Counted from the first letter of the stretch, positions 9,245-18,771 are shown. The stretch: 51,829 bases of DNA from CAVRZR01 sp964354215 (GCA_964354215.1 CAYGYT010000014.1:1-51829); one strand, 5' to 3'. A program made the numbers and translations. Notes: generated by a model not told the origin, from the sequence alone.

Positions 9245-10990
9245 CTACGCGCCGCGATTCCGTCTGAGCCACGTCCGCGCTACGTCCAGCGGCTGAGCGT
9301 TCAGCACCTCCTCGGCGGTAACCCATCCCCGCCGGGCATTCGCCACACCGTAGCGCATGTACGTCATCTGCTCAGAGTGGTGAGCGTCCGTACCAAGAGT
9401 GAACCGGACGCCGTGGGTCCGAGCCAGCCGCAGGTGGGCATCCGAGAGGTCGAGTCTGTCCGGATACGCATTGATCTCCATGAGCGTCCCGGTCTCACCC
9501 GCCTTGGCGAGCACCGCGTCCATGTCGAGCGAGATCGGGTCGCGCCGGCCGATGATCCGTCCCGTCGGGTGGCCGATCACGTCCACGAACCGCGACTCCA
9601 TGGCCCTAAGCAGCCGCTCGGTGGCAAGCTCCCGCGGCTCACCCCAACCGGCATGCAGAGACGCGATGCAGAAATCGAAGTGCGCGAGGACTTCGTCGGG
9701 GTAGTCGATCGAACCATCCTCGCCGATGTTGAGCTCGATCCCTTTGAGGATGCGCGGGCCATCCTGCGCGTTGAGCGCGTCGACACGCGCCCACTGGGCC
9801 TCGAGCTCGTCGACGTCGAGCCCTCCAACCATGCGCAGGTTGTACGCGTGGTCGGTGACCGCGAGGTACTCGTAGCCAAGTTCGACGGCCTTCGCCCTAT
9901 TGTCCTCCAGGCTCGAGCGGCTGTCCGTCGAGTCGGTGTGCAGGTGCAAGTCGCCTCGGATGTCCGAGAGTTCGAGCAGACGAGGCAGATGATGCTCGAA
10001 TGCCGCCTGGATCTCCCCCGCTCCCTGGCGGATCTCCGGCGCAGGTACATCCATCCCGAGCAGCGCGTAGACTTCCTCCTCGGTCGCTCCGCCGATGCGC
10101 TCGATCTCGGCGCCCGCGTCATCCACGCGAAAGACGCCGTATTCGTTCACCTTGAGACCGCGCTTCTTGGCAAGTTCGCGCAGCGCGACGTTGTGTTCCT
10201 TGCTGCCGGTGAAGTACTGGAGGGCGGCGCCGAACTGGTCCGGCTGGACGACACGGACGTCGACCTGCAAGCCAGCCGTCGTAAGGATGCTCGTCTTGCT
10301 CTCCCCGCTTGCGATGACCCGGGCGACTGCGGGCAGCTCGCGGACGGCGGCCATGACAGAGGCGCTATCTGCCGACGAGACGAGGATGTCGATATCGCCG
10401 ATCGTCTCCTGCATGCGGCGGAGCGATCCCGCCGGCTCGACGCACTCCACCGTCGGAAGCAAGCGCAGGGCGGCCACCAGGTGCTCGGCGAGCGGATGGG
10501 CGTCCATGAGAAGCATCCGACCGTGGTGCCTGAGGTAGACCTCAACCCCCGCCGCGATGTTAGCAATGGTCTTCTCCCGAAGACCCGGCACCTCCGACAG
10601 CCGCTTCTCGTCGAGCGCCCGTTCGAGGTCGGGGACCGACGCGACGCCCAAGGTGTCGTACAGAGCACGCGCTCGGACCGGACCGACTCCAGGCACCTTC
10701 ATGACCTCAGTAAGCGTGGCAGGGTAGCTCGCGAGCAGCTCCTCATACTCGGCGAAAGTGCCCGCGCTCAGCACCTGCTCGATCGAGGCAGCGAGCTTCT
10801 TTCCGACACCCGGGACCTCGGTGAGGCGGCCTTGCTCGGCGAGCACGGAGAGCTGCGCGGGCCAGGCTCGAATGGACGATGCGGCTTTGTGGTAGGACAG
10901 GAAGCGGAACTTGTCGGCCCCGGAGATCTCGAGCAGATCACCCATCGTGTCGAGGAGCTGCGCGATGGCGATGTTGTCGAACTCCGGCAT
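9245..10990 (-). CDS. polX: DNA polymerase/3'-5' exonuclease PolX with PHP domain
   Basis: A family X DNA polymerase used in base-excision and gap repair. Helix-hairpin-helix segments (VPGVGKK and VPGVGPVRARALYD, about 60-120) precede the polymerase nucleotidyltransferase core (PAGSLRRMQETIGDIDIL, about 180-200, with the metal-binding Asp pair). A C-terminal PHP phosphoesterase domain opens with GDLHLHTDSTD and has further His/Asp motifs. The 581 residues fit bacterial PolX. The ATG at 10990 is taken; a GTG at 10999 that overlaps the acyltransferase stop as GTGA is an alternative. The gene is the last of the arginine transcription unit. Confidence 0.92.
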   Translation of the reverse strand: MPEFDNIAIAQLLDTMGDLLEISGADKFRFLSYHKAASSIRAWPAQLSVLAEQGRLTEVPGVGKKLAASIEQVLSAGTFAEYEELLASYPATLTEVMKVPGVGPVRARALYDTLGVASVPDLERALDEKRLSEVPGLREKTIANIAAGVEVYLRHHGRMLLMDAHPLAEHLVAALRLLPTVECVEPAGSLRRMQETIGDIDILVSSADSASVMAAVRELPAVARVIASGESKTSILTTAGLQVDVRVVQPDQFGAALQYFTGSKEHNVALRELAKKRGLKVNEYGVFRVDDAGAEIERIGGATEEEVYALLGMDVPAPEIRQGAGEIQAAFEHHLPRLLELSDIRGDLHLHTDSTDSRSSLEDNRAKAVELGYEYLAVTDHAYNLRMVGGLDVDELEAQWARVDALNAQDGPRILKGIELNIGEDGSIDYPDEVLAHFDFCIASLHAGWGEPRELATERLLRAMESRFVDVIGHPTGRIIGRRDPISLDMDAVLAKAGETGTLMEINAYPDRLDLSDAHLRLARTHGVRFTLGTDAHHSEQMTYMRYGVANARRGWVTAEEVLNAQPLDVARTWLRRNRGA

Positions 10991-10995
10991 GACGA

Positions 10996-12069
10996 TCACA
11001 CGCCGAGTGTCTCTGAGGAACCGGCGGGTGCTGTCTCTCCAGAGCCCCGTGACGCACGTCGCGCGCCGAGCCACCTTTCGAAGAAGTAGAAGCCGAGACC
11101 CGCGAAGGCGCACAGCACCACGTTGACCACGATCATCAGAGCGGTGCGCGAGCGCGGAACCAGCATGAAGTAGAGCATCTGCACGAGGTACACGTGATAG
11201 CTTGCGCGGCCAACCCATGCCAGCCCGACAAGCGGTGCTCGTGTGCTCCGCTGCGGCAGCAGGCGCATGCCGAGCGCGGCGAGCGCAGCCGGGTAGAACG
11301 CCGCAAGCACGTTTTGAGTGCGCCACGCGGGGACGAACGGCGGAGACCAGGACCCCGAGTTGCCGACGTACAGATAGGCGAGCGAGGCGAGCATGCCCGC
11401 GCCAAGCACCGTCGCGCGGACGCGCCAGCGCAGCCGAGAATCGGCGACAAGGAACCCCAAGGCGAACGCAGCAAGATAGCGAGGGAACGCGACGCTGTAG
11501 ACGAACGGATGCGACTCGAACAGCGGAATCCGAGCTGCGAGAAGTTCGAATACGAGGTCAAGCGCTATCAGCGCACCGAGAGTGAGCCACCGGCTCTTGC
11601 GATACGACACGTAGAGTAGCGGCGCGAGCAGAAGCAGAACCACCACGAGCGGCACGTAGTAGTTGCCAGGACCGGGGTATGGCAGCTGGAGGAGCCAGGA
11701 CTCCGCACCGAACTGCAGCGCCGCTTTGTCACGGCCGACGATCCACGCCAGCAGCCAGATGAGTGCAAAGGGCGCGAGGATGCGAACGGCCCTGGAGACG
11801 ACGTAGTCCACGGTGAAGAGGCGACCCGCGCCTTCGGCTCTGCGCCGGTCGAAGGACATCGACGCATTCGCTGCGAGGATCACGACGAAGAGCGGCACCG
11901 CCTGCCAGATGTGCAGTACGGCCCACGAGTCGACGAGCTTCGCTGCCGTGAGGCTGTGCGTCGCGACGACAGACAACACCGCGAGCCCTTTGAGCACGTC
12001 GATCTGCTGCAGTCGCCCCTCTCGATCGCCCGGGGCACGAGCCGAGCGCGGATTCTCGTCCGCTCCCAC
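10996..12069 (-). CDS. Acyltransferase 3 family membrane protein
   Basis: A multi-pass membrane protein with the layout of the acyltransferase-3 family, which O-acylates cell-surface sugars or other extracytoplasmic substrates. It opens with QQIDVLKGLAVLSVVATHS, which carries the family's conserved His, and has about ten hydrophobic segments. The start is ambiguous: GTG at 12069 has GGTGGA five bases upstream and overlaps the argH stop region; GTG at 12078 is also possible. About 357 residues is normal for the family. It lies between argH and polX with overlapping ends, so it is probably co-transcribed although unrelated to arginine synthesis. The substrate is unknown. Confidence 0.75.
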   Translation of the reverse strand: MGADENPRSARAPGDREGRLQQIDVLKGLAVLSVVATHSLTAAKLVDSWAVLHIWQAVPLFVVILAANASMSFDRRRAEGAGRLFTVDYVVSRAVRILAPFALIWLLAWIVGRDKAALQFGAESWLLQLPYPGPGNYYVPLVVVLLLLAPLLYVSYRKSRWLTLGALIALDLVFELLAARIPLFESHPFVYSVAFPRYLAAFALGFLVADSRLRWRVRATVLGAGMLASLAYLYVGNSGSWSPPFVPAWRTQNVLAAFYPAALAALGMRLLPQRSTRAPLVGLAWVGRASYHVYLVQMLYFMLVPRSRTALMIVVNVVLCAFAGLGFYFFERWLGARRASRGSGETAPAGSSETLGV

Positions 12070-12070
12070 T

Positions 12071-13486
12071 CTATCCACCCAGAGATTCGAGCCACGAGCG
12101 GTCCGCGGCGAGTACGTCGCGCAGCAACTGGAGCTGCTGTCGCACCGGCTCAGTCCCGGTGCCACCCTCGCTCGTACGCCGCTCGACCGCCTTCGCTATG
12201 TCGACAGCATCGAGCGCATCGAGACCGAAGCGGTCCGAGGCCGCCCGCAGGTCTTCGAGCGTCAGGTCCTGCAGACTGCGCCCTTCCTTCTCGCACTTCA
12301 GAACGAGCGCTCCCACGATCTCGTGGGCCTTTCGGAACGGAACGCCCTGCGCGGCAAGATGGTCGGCAAGGTCGGTCGCCGCCATGAACCCTCCGCGTGC
12401 GGCAGTCGCCATGCGCTCCTCGCAGACGCGCACGGTCGCGATCATGCCCTCCATCACGCGCGCGCAATCCGACAGCGTGTCGATGGCATCGAACGCGGCC
12501 TGTTTATCCTCCTGCATGTCCTTGTTGTAGGCGAGCGGGAGGGCCTTGAGCACCGTCAGCAGCGAGACGAGGTCCCCGATGACCCGTCCGGTCTTGCCGC
12601 GGACGAGCTCGGCGAAGTCGGGGTTCTTCTTCTGCGGCATGATGGACGAGCCGGTCGCGTACGAGTCATCGAGCGCGACGAAGCCGAACTCCTCGGTGGA
12701 CCACAGGATAAGCTCCTCGGCGAGACGGGACAGGTGAACCATCGACACCGTGCACGCATAGACAAGATCGAGCAGGAAGTCCCGATCAGAGACCGCATCA
12801 AGCGAGTTCGGAGCGACCGCTGAGAAGCCGAGACGGTCGGCCACGTAGCCCCGATCGATATCGAACGTGGTGCCGGCAAGCGCCGCGCTGCCGAGCGGCA
12901 GCGAATCCGCGCTCTCCCACGCATGGCGAAGACGAGTCACGTCGCGGGTGAGCATCCACGCGTAGGCGAGCAAGTGGTGGCTCAGGAGCACCGGCTGTGC
13001 GCGCTGGAGGTGCGTATAGCCGGGCATCACGACGCCAACGAGCTCCTCCGCACGCCGGACGAGCGTCTCCCGCAGCTCCGTCAGGCGCTCCGCGAGCGCG
13101 GCGGCGGCACCCTTCGCGTACAAACGGGTGTCCGTCGCAACCTGATCGTTGCGACTGCGCGCGGTGTGCAGCCGCGCGCCGGCAGGCCCGATACGCTCGG
13201 TGAGCACGCGCTCGATGGCCATGTGGACGTCCTCGTCGGCGACGTCGAACTCGAAGCGGCCTTCACGGATCTCGCGGTAGATCTCCGACAGGCCGCTCTC
13301 GATCGCCTCGGCGTCCGCCTCCGAAATGATGCCCTGACAAGCCAGCATGCGTGCGTGGGCGATCGAGCCACGGATGTCCTCCGCCCACATTCGACCGTCG
13401 ATAGGCAGTGACGCGCCGAACTCGTCGAGGAACCGGCTCGGCGACTTCTCGAAGCGGCCGCCCCACGGTTTCTTCGGCTCAGACAT
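12071..13486 (-). CDS. argH: Argininosuccinate lyase
   Basis: Catalyses the last step of arginine synthesis, splitting argininosuccinate into arginine and fumarate in the cytoplasm. The family signature GSSIMPQKKNP (near residues 277-287) is intact, as are the HTARSRNDQ block and TFDIDRG segment. The ATG at 13486 (MSEPKKPWGGRF) is preferred; two further in-frame ATGs lie 6 and 12 bases upstream. It overlaps the end of the small membrane protein gene by eight bases. About 471 residues is typical. Confidence 0.96.
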   Translation of the reverse strand: MSEPKKPWGGRFEKSPSRFLDEFGASLPIDGRMWAEDIRGSIAHARMLACQGIISEADAEAIESGLSEIYREIREGRFEFDVADEDVHMAIERVLTERIGPAGARLHTARSRNDQVATDTRLYAKGAAAALAERLTELRETLVRRAEELVGVVMPGYTHLQRAQPVLLSHHLLAYAWMLTRDVTRLRHAWESADSLPLGSAALAGTTFDIDRGYVADRLGFSAVAPNSLDAVSDRDFLLDLVYACTVSMVHLSRLAEELILWSTEEFGFVALDDSYATGSSIMPQKKNPDFAELVRGKTGRVIGDLVSLLTVLKALPLAYNKDMQEDKQAAFDAIDTLSDCARVMEGMIATVRVCEERMATAARGGFMAATDLADHLAAQGVPFRKAHEIVGALVLKCEKEGRSLQDLTLEDLRAASDRFGLDALDAVDIAKAVERRTSEGGTGTEPVRQQLQLLRDVLAADRSWLESLGG

Positions 13487-13784
13487 CGGCATCCCCATCG
13501 TCGGCAGGAGCTTGTGTACGTCCCGCGGCTGGAGGCTCCGACGCGGGCGGCTCGACGGCTAGAGACTCCGGCGCAGCTGGCTCGGGGGTCAGCGGCCCGG
13601 CCGCGGCGGGCGGCTCGGGGGGTGTCCGTGACTCGGCGGATGCCGGCGCGGCCTTCTCGGCGGACTCGCCCCCCTTGCGTTGGCCAAGCGTATAGCCCAC
13701 GAAGAATGCGATGACCGTCGGCGCGAAGAGCACCAGGACGATCAGGACGATGATGACGGCTTCCGCTGCTCCGACGCCGACCAT
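13479..13784 (-). CDS. Small single-pass membrane protein between argG and argH
   Basis: An unrecognised 101-residue protein. One strong hydrophobic segment (about residues 7-30) is followed by GYTLGQRKGG and a long Pro/Ala/Glu-rich low-complexity tail (about 40-101). The layout resembles a TatA-like or secretion-accessory anchor, but no specific family motif is visible. It starts three bases after the argG stop, with GCGAGG upstream, and overlaps argH by eight bases. It is therefore translated as part of the arginine operon. Because it sits in the coupled chain it is likely real, but its role is unknown. Confidence 0.65.
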   Translation of the reverse strand: MVGVGAAEAVIIVLIVLVLFAPTVIAFFVGYTLGQRKGGESAEKAAPASAESRTPPEPPAAAGPLTPEPAAPESLAVEPPASEPPAAGRTQAPADDGDADV

Positions 13785-13787
13785 ACG

Positions 13788-15014
13788 CTAGACCTCGCCT
13801 TCCTTGCCGACCTTGCGGCGTTGACGTGCCCAGACCTTGGTGGGCAGGCCCCACAGATCGATGAAGCCCTTGGCGGCAGCATGGTCGAATGTGTCAGCCT
13901 CATCGTACGTCGCGAGGTTGTAGTCGTAGAGCGAGTACGGACTCCTGCGACCCACCACGACACACGAGCCTTTGAAGAACCGTAGACGAACATCGCCCGT
14001 GACGAGCTTCTGTGTCGTGTCGACGAAGCCGTCGAGAGCTTCCTTGAGCGGCGAGAACCACATGCCGTTGTAGACGAGCTCGGCCCACTTCTGCTCGACG
14101 CCAAGCTTGTAGTGCAGGAGCTCGCGCTCGAGACACAGGTCCTCGAGGGCCTTGTGGGCCTGGATGAGCGTGAGCGCGCCCGGCACCTCGTAGATCTCGC
14201 GGCTCTTCACGCCGATGAGCCGGTTCTCGATCATGTCGATGCGCCCGAACCCGTGCCGCCCCGCGAGATCGTTCATCGCGTTGATGATCTCGTGGAACGA
14301 GGAGATCTCGCCGTTGAGCGCAACCGGAAGACCCTGCTCGAACGAGAGCTCCGCGTACTCGACCTCGCCGCACGACTCGCCGCGTGCGTCGTTGGTCAGC
14401 GTGTAGATGTCAGCCGGCGGCTCGACCCATGGGTCTTCGAGCACGCCGCACTCGATGGCACGGCCCCACAGGTTGTCATCGATAGAATACGGGCTCTTCT
14501 TCGTCGTGGGCACCGGGATGCCGTGCTCTCGGGCGTAGTCCATCTCCTGCTCGCGCGTCTTCAGATTCCACTCACGCACGGGCGCGAGCACCTCGAGGTC
14601 GGGGTCGAGAGCCGCGATGCCGACCTCGAACCTCACTTGGTCGTTACCTTTGCCCGTACAGCCGTGGGCGATGTACTTGGCCCGGCAGCGATGCGCCTCC
14701 TCGACGAGGTGCTTGACGATGATCGGACGGCTCATCGCCGAGAGCAGCGGGTACTTGTTCTCGTACAGTGCATTGGAGCGAAGCGCTTTTGCGAGGAACT
14801 CCTCGACGTACTCCTCGCGCACGTCCTTCACGGTGGACTCGATGGCGCCGATGTCGAGCGCCTTCCTGCGCACCATCTCGAGATCCTGGCGCTCCTGTCC
14901 GACGTCGATAGCAAGCGCGACCACGTCGACGTTCTTGTGATCCATGAGCCAGCGAATGGCGACGGAAGTATCCAGACCGCCGGAGTACGCGAGTACGACC
15001 TTCTCTCGGGACAT
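13788..15014 (-). CDS. argG: Argininosuccinate synthase
   Basis: Joins citrulline and aspartate with ATP to form argininosuccinate. The N-type ATP pyrophosphatase loop AYSGGLDTS is at residues 9-17. The block GCTGKGNDQVRFE and the citrulline/aspartate-binding residues follow. At 408 residues it is full length. The ATG has AGAGAGG about 12 bases upstream, inside the 49-base gap after argR. It lies downstream of argR and upstream of the small membrane protein and argH. Confidence 0.97.
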   Translation of the reverse strand: MSREKVVLAYSGGLDTSVAIRWLMDHKNVDVVALAIDVGQERQDLEMVRRKALDIGAIESTVKDVREEYVEEFLAKALRSNALYENKYPLLSAMSRPIIVKHLVEEAHRCRAKYIAHGCTGKGNDQVRFEVGIAALDPDLEVLAPVREWNLKTREQEMDYAREHGIPVPTTKKSPYSIDDNLWGRAIECGVLEDPWVEPPADIYTLTNDARGESCGEVEYAELSFEQGLPVALNGEISSFHEIINAMNDLAGRHGFGRIDMIENRLIGVKSREIYEVPGALTLIQAHKALEDLCLERELLHYKLGVEQKWAELVYNGMWFSPLKEALDGFVDTTQKLVTGDVRLRFFKGSCVVVGRRSPYSLYDYNLATYDEADTFDHAAAKGFIDLWGLPTKVWARQRRKVGKEGEV

Positions 15015-15063
15015 GAGCGGTGTCTGCCTCTCTCTGCTTTTGGTCGAAACGGAGACTGGGCGC

Positions 15064-15495
15064 CTAGGAGGCGCCGCGGAATTTGTTCACAGTGTCGACG
15101 AGCCGTGCCCCCGCCTCTTCGGTTGTGGTGACTACGAGGATGGTGTCGTCGCCGGCGACGGACCCGAGGATGTCATCGAGGTCCGCCGCGTCGAGAGCGG
15201 CCGCCACACCGGGGGCGGTCCCCGCGGCCGCCTTGATCAGGACGAGGTTGCTGGAGCGCTGAACGTTTGACACAAGGTCGCTGATCATGCGCTGCAGATG
15301 CAGGTCTTCGGCAAGAACGTAGACTCCCTCGGGAAGCTTCTTCAGCTCCATCTCCGTGATATCTCGAGAGACCGTCGCCTGGGTGCACACGAACCCCTGC
15401 TCCCGCAGACGATCCACGAGCGCGCGCTGCGTGCGGACCCGTTCGGCTCGCACGATCCTTCGGATCGCTTCCTGGCGTTCGCGTCGCTTTCTCAT
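15064..15495 (-). CDS. argR: Arginine repressor ArgR
   Basis: An arginine-dependent DNA-binding regulator of arginine metabolism. The N-terminal winged-helix part contains RALVDRLREQGF and QATVSRDITEM, the family recognition helix. A linker is followed by the C-terminal hexamerisation and arginine-binding part (about 75-143) with the GTAPGVAAALD and GDDTILV segments. The 143 residues are typical. Its position inside the operon it should control, between argF and argG, would make expression self-limiting. Candidate binding sites are described upstream of argC. Confidence 0.93.
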   Translation of the reverse strand: MRKRRERQEAIRRIVRAERVRTQRALVDRLREQGFVCTQATVSRDITEMELKKLPEGVYVLAEDLHLQRMISDLVSNVQRSSNLVLIKAAAGTAPGVAAALDAADLDDILGSVAGDDTILVVTTTEEAGARLVDTVNKFRGAS

Positions 15496-15555
15496 CGGTT
15501 GTCCGACTCCTGTCTGTCCATATGGGCAGTGCGGGCGCGCACCATGCGGCGCATC

Positions 15556-16494
15556 CTAGCCCAGTAGCAATGAGAGCAGCGCCTTCTGTGCGTGCAGGCG
15601 ATTCTCGGCCTCATCGAAGACGATCGACGCCTCCGAATCGATGACCGCATCGGTGACTTCCTCGCCCCGATGAGCCGGAAGGCAGTGCATGAAGACCGCG
15701 CCCGACCCGGTCAGCCCCATGAGAGAAGCGTCGACGCAGTACGGCTCGAAGATACGAATGCGCTCGTCGCGCTCGCTCTCCTGACCCATCGAGGCCCACG
15801 TGTCGGCGGCGACGACGTCGGCCCCGGTCACGGCATGCGCCGCGTCGAGCCCGATATCGATCGTCGCTCCCGTCCTCACCGCGATCTCCCGCGCTTTCTC
15901 AACCGCCTCGGCTGCAGGCTCGAATCCCTTGGGGGTGGCGATGCGCACCTGCATGCCCGTGAGAGCGCCTGCCTCCAGATACGTGCTTGCCATGTTGTTG
16001 CCATCGCCGACGTAGGCAAAGGTCAGACCGGCAAGATCGCCCTTGTGCTCGCGAATCGTGAGCAGGTCCGCGAGACCCTGGCACGGGTGGTAGTCGTCGG
16101 TGAGTGCGTTCACAACCGGGACGCGCGCGATGTCCGCGATCTCGGCCACCAGCGACTGGTCGAAGGTGCGGATGACGATGGCGTCGCAGTAGCGCTCGAG
16201 TACCTTTGTCGTGTCGTACACGGTCTCCCCACGCGAGAAGACGGTGTCGTTGCCTCCGAGCACGACCGGCGTCGCGCCGAGCCTCGTGCAGGCAACCTCG
16301 AACGAGACGCGCGTGCGCATGGACGGCTTCTGGAAGATGAGGGCGATGGCTTGGCCCTCGAGCGGTCGATCACGCTCGCCGGACGCCCACGCGCGTTTCT
16401 GTTCGGTCGCCGTGTCGAGGACAAGGGCGAGTTCGGCGGGGGAGAAATCGGAGAGCCGGAGCAGGTCGCGCCCCTTGAGTGCGTCAGTCGTCAC
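15556..16494 (-). CDS. argF: Ornithine carbamoyltransferase
   Basis: Makes citrulline from ornithine and carbamoyl phosphate. The carbamoyl-phosphate motif SMRTR is at residues 58-62; HPCQ (about 138) and HCLPAHRG (about 272) are also intact, all marking an anabolic-type ornithine enzyme. The start is GTG (16492-16494), which overlaps the argD stop as GTGA, so the two are translationally coupled. At 312 residues it is full length. Confidence 0.95.
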   Translation of the reverse strand: MTTDALKGRDLLRLSDFSPAELALVLDTATEQKRAWASGERDRPLEGQAIALIFQKPSMRTRVSFEVACTRLGATPVVLGGNDTVFSRGETVYDTTKVLERYCDAIVIRTFDQSLVAEIADIARVPVVNALTDDYHPCQGLADLLTIREHKGDLAGLTFAYVGDGNNMASTYLEAGALTGMQVRIATPKGFEPAAEAVEKAREIAVRTGATIDIGLDAAHAVTGADVVAADTWASMGQESERDERIRIFEPYCVDASLMGLTGSGAVFMHCLPAHRGEEVTDAVIDSEASIVFDEAENRLHAQKALLSLLLG

Positions 16495-17854
16495 AGTGCC
16501 ATCACTCCATTGAAGATGTCGTCTAGGACTCCAAGGAGTGTATCAATCTCGCCAGAAGTGCATACGAGCGGTGGAAGGAACCGCAGGATATCCTCCCCGA
16601 TGTTGTTGACAACGAGGCCGAGCCGAAGTGCCTCCGTAGCAACGGCGGGCGCAACCGGACGCGAGAGCGTCACGCCGATCATGAGTCCTCTGCCGCGCAC
16701 GTCGGTGATCGCACCGCTTCGCGACGCGAGCNNNNNNNNNNNNNNNNNNNNNNNNNNNNNNNNNNNNNNNNNNNNNNNNNNNNNNNNNNNNNNNNNNNNN
16801 NNNNNNNNNNNNNNNNNNNNNNNNNNNNNNNGATCATGAGTCCTCTGCCGCGCACGTCGGTGATCGCACCGCTTCGCGACGCGAGCTTCTCGAGTCCCGC
16901 CGCCAGGGTGTCGCCCGCCACTTCGGCTGCGCTGCCCAGGTCTTCGTCCGCAAGTGCCGCGAGGGTCGCACGCGCTGCCGCGCAGATGACCGGACCGCCG
17001 CCAAACGTGGACCCGTGATCGCCCGGCGCGAATGCGTCAGCGACCTCAGCGCGGGCCACCATCGCGCCCACGGGCAGCCCGTTGGCTAGGGATTTCGCGA
17101 GCGCGATCACGTCGGGCTTCACGCCGTAGCCCTGGTACGCGAATGCTGGCCCTGTCCGGTAGCACCCGGTTTGGACCTCGTCGAGCATGAGCAGGGCGTT
17201 CCTCTCGTCACAGAGCCGGCGAGCGGCGACCAGGTACTCACGAGTGCACGGCCACACCCCGCCCTCGCCCTGAATCGGCTCCAGCAGCACGGCGCACGTT
17301 TCGTGGTCGACCACGGCCTCGAGCGCGTCGATGTCGTTCAGGGGCACGTGGACGAACCCTTGAGGAAGCGGCCGGAAGGAATCCTGTTTCGAGGGTTGTC
17401 CGGTCGCGGCGAGCGTGGCCAACGTACGCCCGTGAAAGGACCTGAGCGCCGTGATCACGCGCGTTGCGCCGGGCTTGTGGAGGTGCGCCCACTTGCGCGC
17501 GAGCTTGATCGCGCCCTCGTTTGCTTCTGCGCCCGAGTTGCAGAAGAACACGCGCGCCTGCCCGCCGAACAAGCCCACGAGGTCGTGTGCCAGTTCGTCG
17601 CGATGCTCGACGTAGAAGAGGTTGCTGACATGTACGAGCTTCGACATCTGCTCGCACACCGCGGATGAGACCGCAGGATGAGCGTGGCCGAGGTTGACAG
17701 CTCCTATGCCGGACACGAAGTCGAGGTACTCGCGCCCAGCATCGTCGTAGAGCCGCATGCCCGTTCCGCGGACGAACATGACCGGCTTGCGGGCGTACGT
17801 GTGCATATGGACGGCCGTATCGAGCGCTGCTGCCTGCTCGTACGCCGCACCCAT
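16491..17854 (-). CDS. argD: Acetylornithine aminotransferase (interrupted only by an assembly gap)
   Basis: A PLP-dependent class III aminotransferase that converts N-acetylglutamate semialdehyde to N-acetylornithine. Family motifs include FCNSGAEANEGA, the SFHGRTLA block, LDEVQTG and the PLP lysine in ALAKSLANG. The reading frame is broken at 16732-16831 by 100 Ns. Removing the Ns and one of two identical 55-base flanks (155 bases) joins the two halves in frame through GRGLMIGVTLS, giving about 402 residues. The ATG (17852-17854) overlaps the argB stop by one base (TGATG); the 3' end overlaps argF by four bases. The gene is therefore probably intact in the organism. Confidence 0.93.
16677..16731. 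repeat. 55-base copy on the left of the N gap
   Basis: Identical over all 55 bases to 16832-16886, in the same orientation, ending directly at the first N. Both copies encode the same argD segment. This is the overlap of two contig ends that were scaffolded but not merged, not a biological repeat. Confidence 0.95.
16732..16831. other. Assembly gap of exactly 100 Ns
   Basis: A run of exactly 100 undetermined bases, the conventional placeholder length for an unknown gap. Because the flanks are the same 55-base sequence and collapsing them restores argD, the true missing length is most likely zero. Confidence 0.97.
16832..16886. repeat. 55-base copy on the right of the N gap
   Basis: Second copy of the sequence at 16677-16731, beginning at the first base after the Ns. 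The exact length of 55 matches a common k-mer size in de Bruijn graph assemblers, which supports an assembly origin. Confidence 0.95.
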
Positions 17855-18771
17855 CAGGACGCACCCGCCAGGACGCTCGCTCCGACGGCAAGCCACGGTT
17901 CGTCGGCGTGGCGGATCATCGTGCCGACGCCCTCCTCCGTATACACCTCAAGGAGCAGAGCGTGCGGGATCGTGCCATTCAGGATGTGCGCACGCCGCAC
18001 ACCGCCCTTGAGAGCGTGAGTACACGCAGCGACCTTGGGGATCATGCCGCTCGACAAGGCGTCGCTCGCGATCATCTCCTCGGCCGCATCGAGCGTGAGC
18101 GCGCTGATGAGCGAGGTCTTGTCCTCGAAGTCCGCGTAGAGCCCGTCGACGTCGGTGAGGAAGATGACCTTGTCGGCGTCGAGTGCCGCCGCGATCTCGC
18201 CCGCGACGAAATCGGCGTTGATGTTGTAGCTGCCACCGTTCTCGCCCGCCGCGACCGTCGCGATGACGGGAATGAAGCCGTCCTCGATGAGGTTCAACAC
18301 CACGGTCGTGTCGATAGCCGTCACCTCGCCGACGCGCCCAAGCTGCGGGTCCTTCTGGCGAGCGCGGATGAGATTCGCGTCGTCGCCGGCGATACCGACC
18401 GCAAGGCGTCCGTGGGTGTTGATGTCGGCCACCAGCTCCTTGTTCACCTTGCCGACGAGCACCATCTTCACGACTTCCATGGCCTCGTCGGATGTGATGC
18501 GCAACCCGTTATGGAAGGCCACCGGCATGCCGAGGCGCTCCATGTACGACGTGATCTCCGGCCCGCCGCCGTGGACGATGACCGGATTGATGCCAACGAG
18601 CTTCATCAGCACGATGTCGCTCGCCACGTGCTCGCGCAACGCGCGATCGGTCATCGCGGCACCGCCGTACTTGATGACGACGGTGCGACCCCACGCACGT
18701 TTGATCCACGGCAGGGCCTCCGTCAGGATCTCGGCTCTCGCTAGAAGGTCCTTCACAACGGGCTCCTTCAT
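17854..18771 (-). CDS. argB: Acetylglutamate kinase
   Basis: Phosphorylates N-acetylglutamate, usually the arginine-feedback step. The amino-acid kinase motifs KYGGAAM (residues 34-40), VHGGGPEI and the NINADFVAGEIA block are present. The start is the ATG at 18771 (MKEPVVKDLL), which overlaps the argJ stop by one base as TGATG. A longer in-frame extension exists but is not conserved. The N-terminal helix before the kinase core is of the kind found in arginine-sensitive enzymes. About 305 residues. Confidence 0.95.
   Translation of the reverse strand: MKEPVVKDLLARAEILTEALPWIKRAWGRTVVIKYGGAAMTDRALREHVASDIVLMKLVGINPVIVHGGGPEITSYMERLGMPVAFHNGLRITSDEAMEVVKMVLVGKVNKELVADINTHGRLAVGIAGDDANLIRARQKDPQLGRVGEVTAIDTTVVLNLIEDGFIPVIATVAAGENGGSYNINADFVAGEIAAALDADKVIFLTDVDGLYADFEDKTSLISALTLDAAEEMIASDALSSGMIPKVAACTHALKGGVRRAHILNGTIPHALLLEVYTEEGVGTMIRHADEPWLAVGASVLAGAS

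Noticed and set aside
16677..16886. Target-site duplication of an inserted mobile element hidden by the Ns
   Set aside because: 55 bases is far longer than usual target duplications, the gap is exactly 100 Ns and the gene is intact after collapse; assembly overlap is simpler.
16700..16900. argD frameshift or pseudogene
   Set aside because: The apparent break is caused by the Ns and the duplicated 55-base contig ends; collapsing them gives an intact gene.
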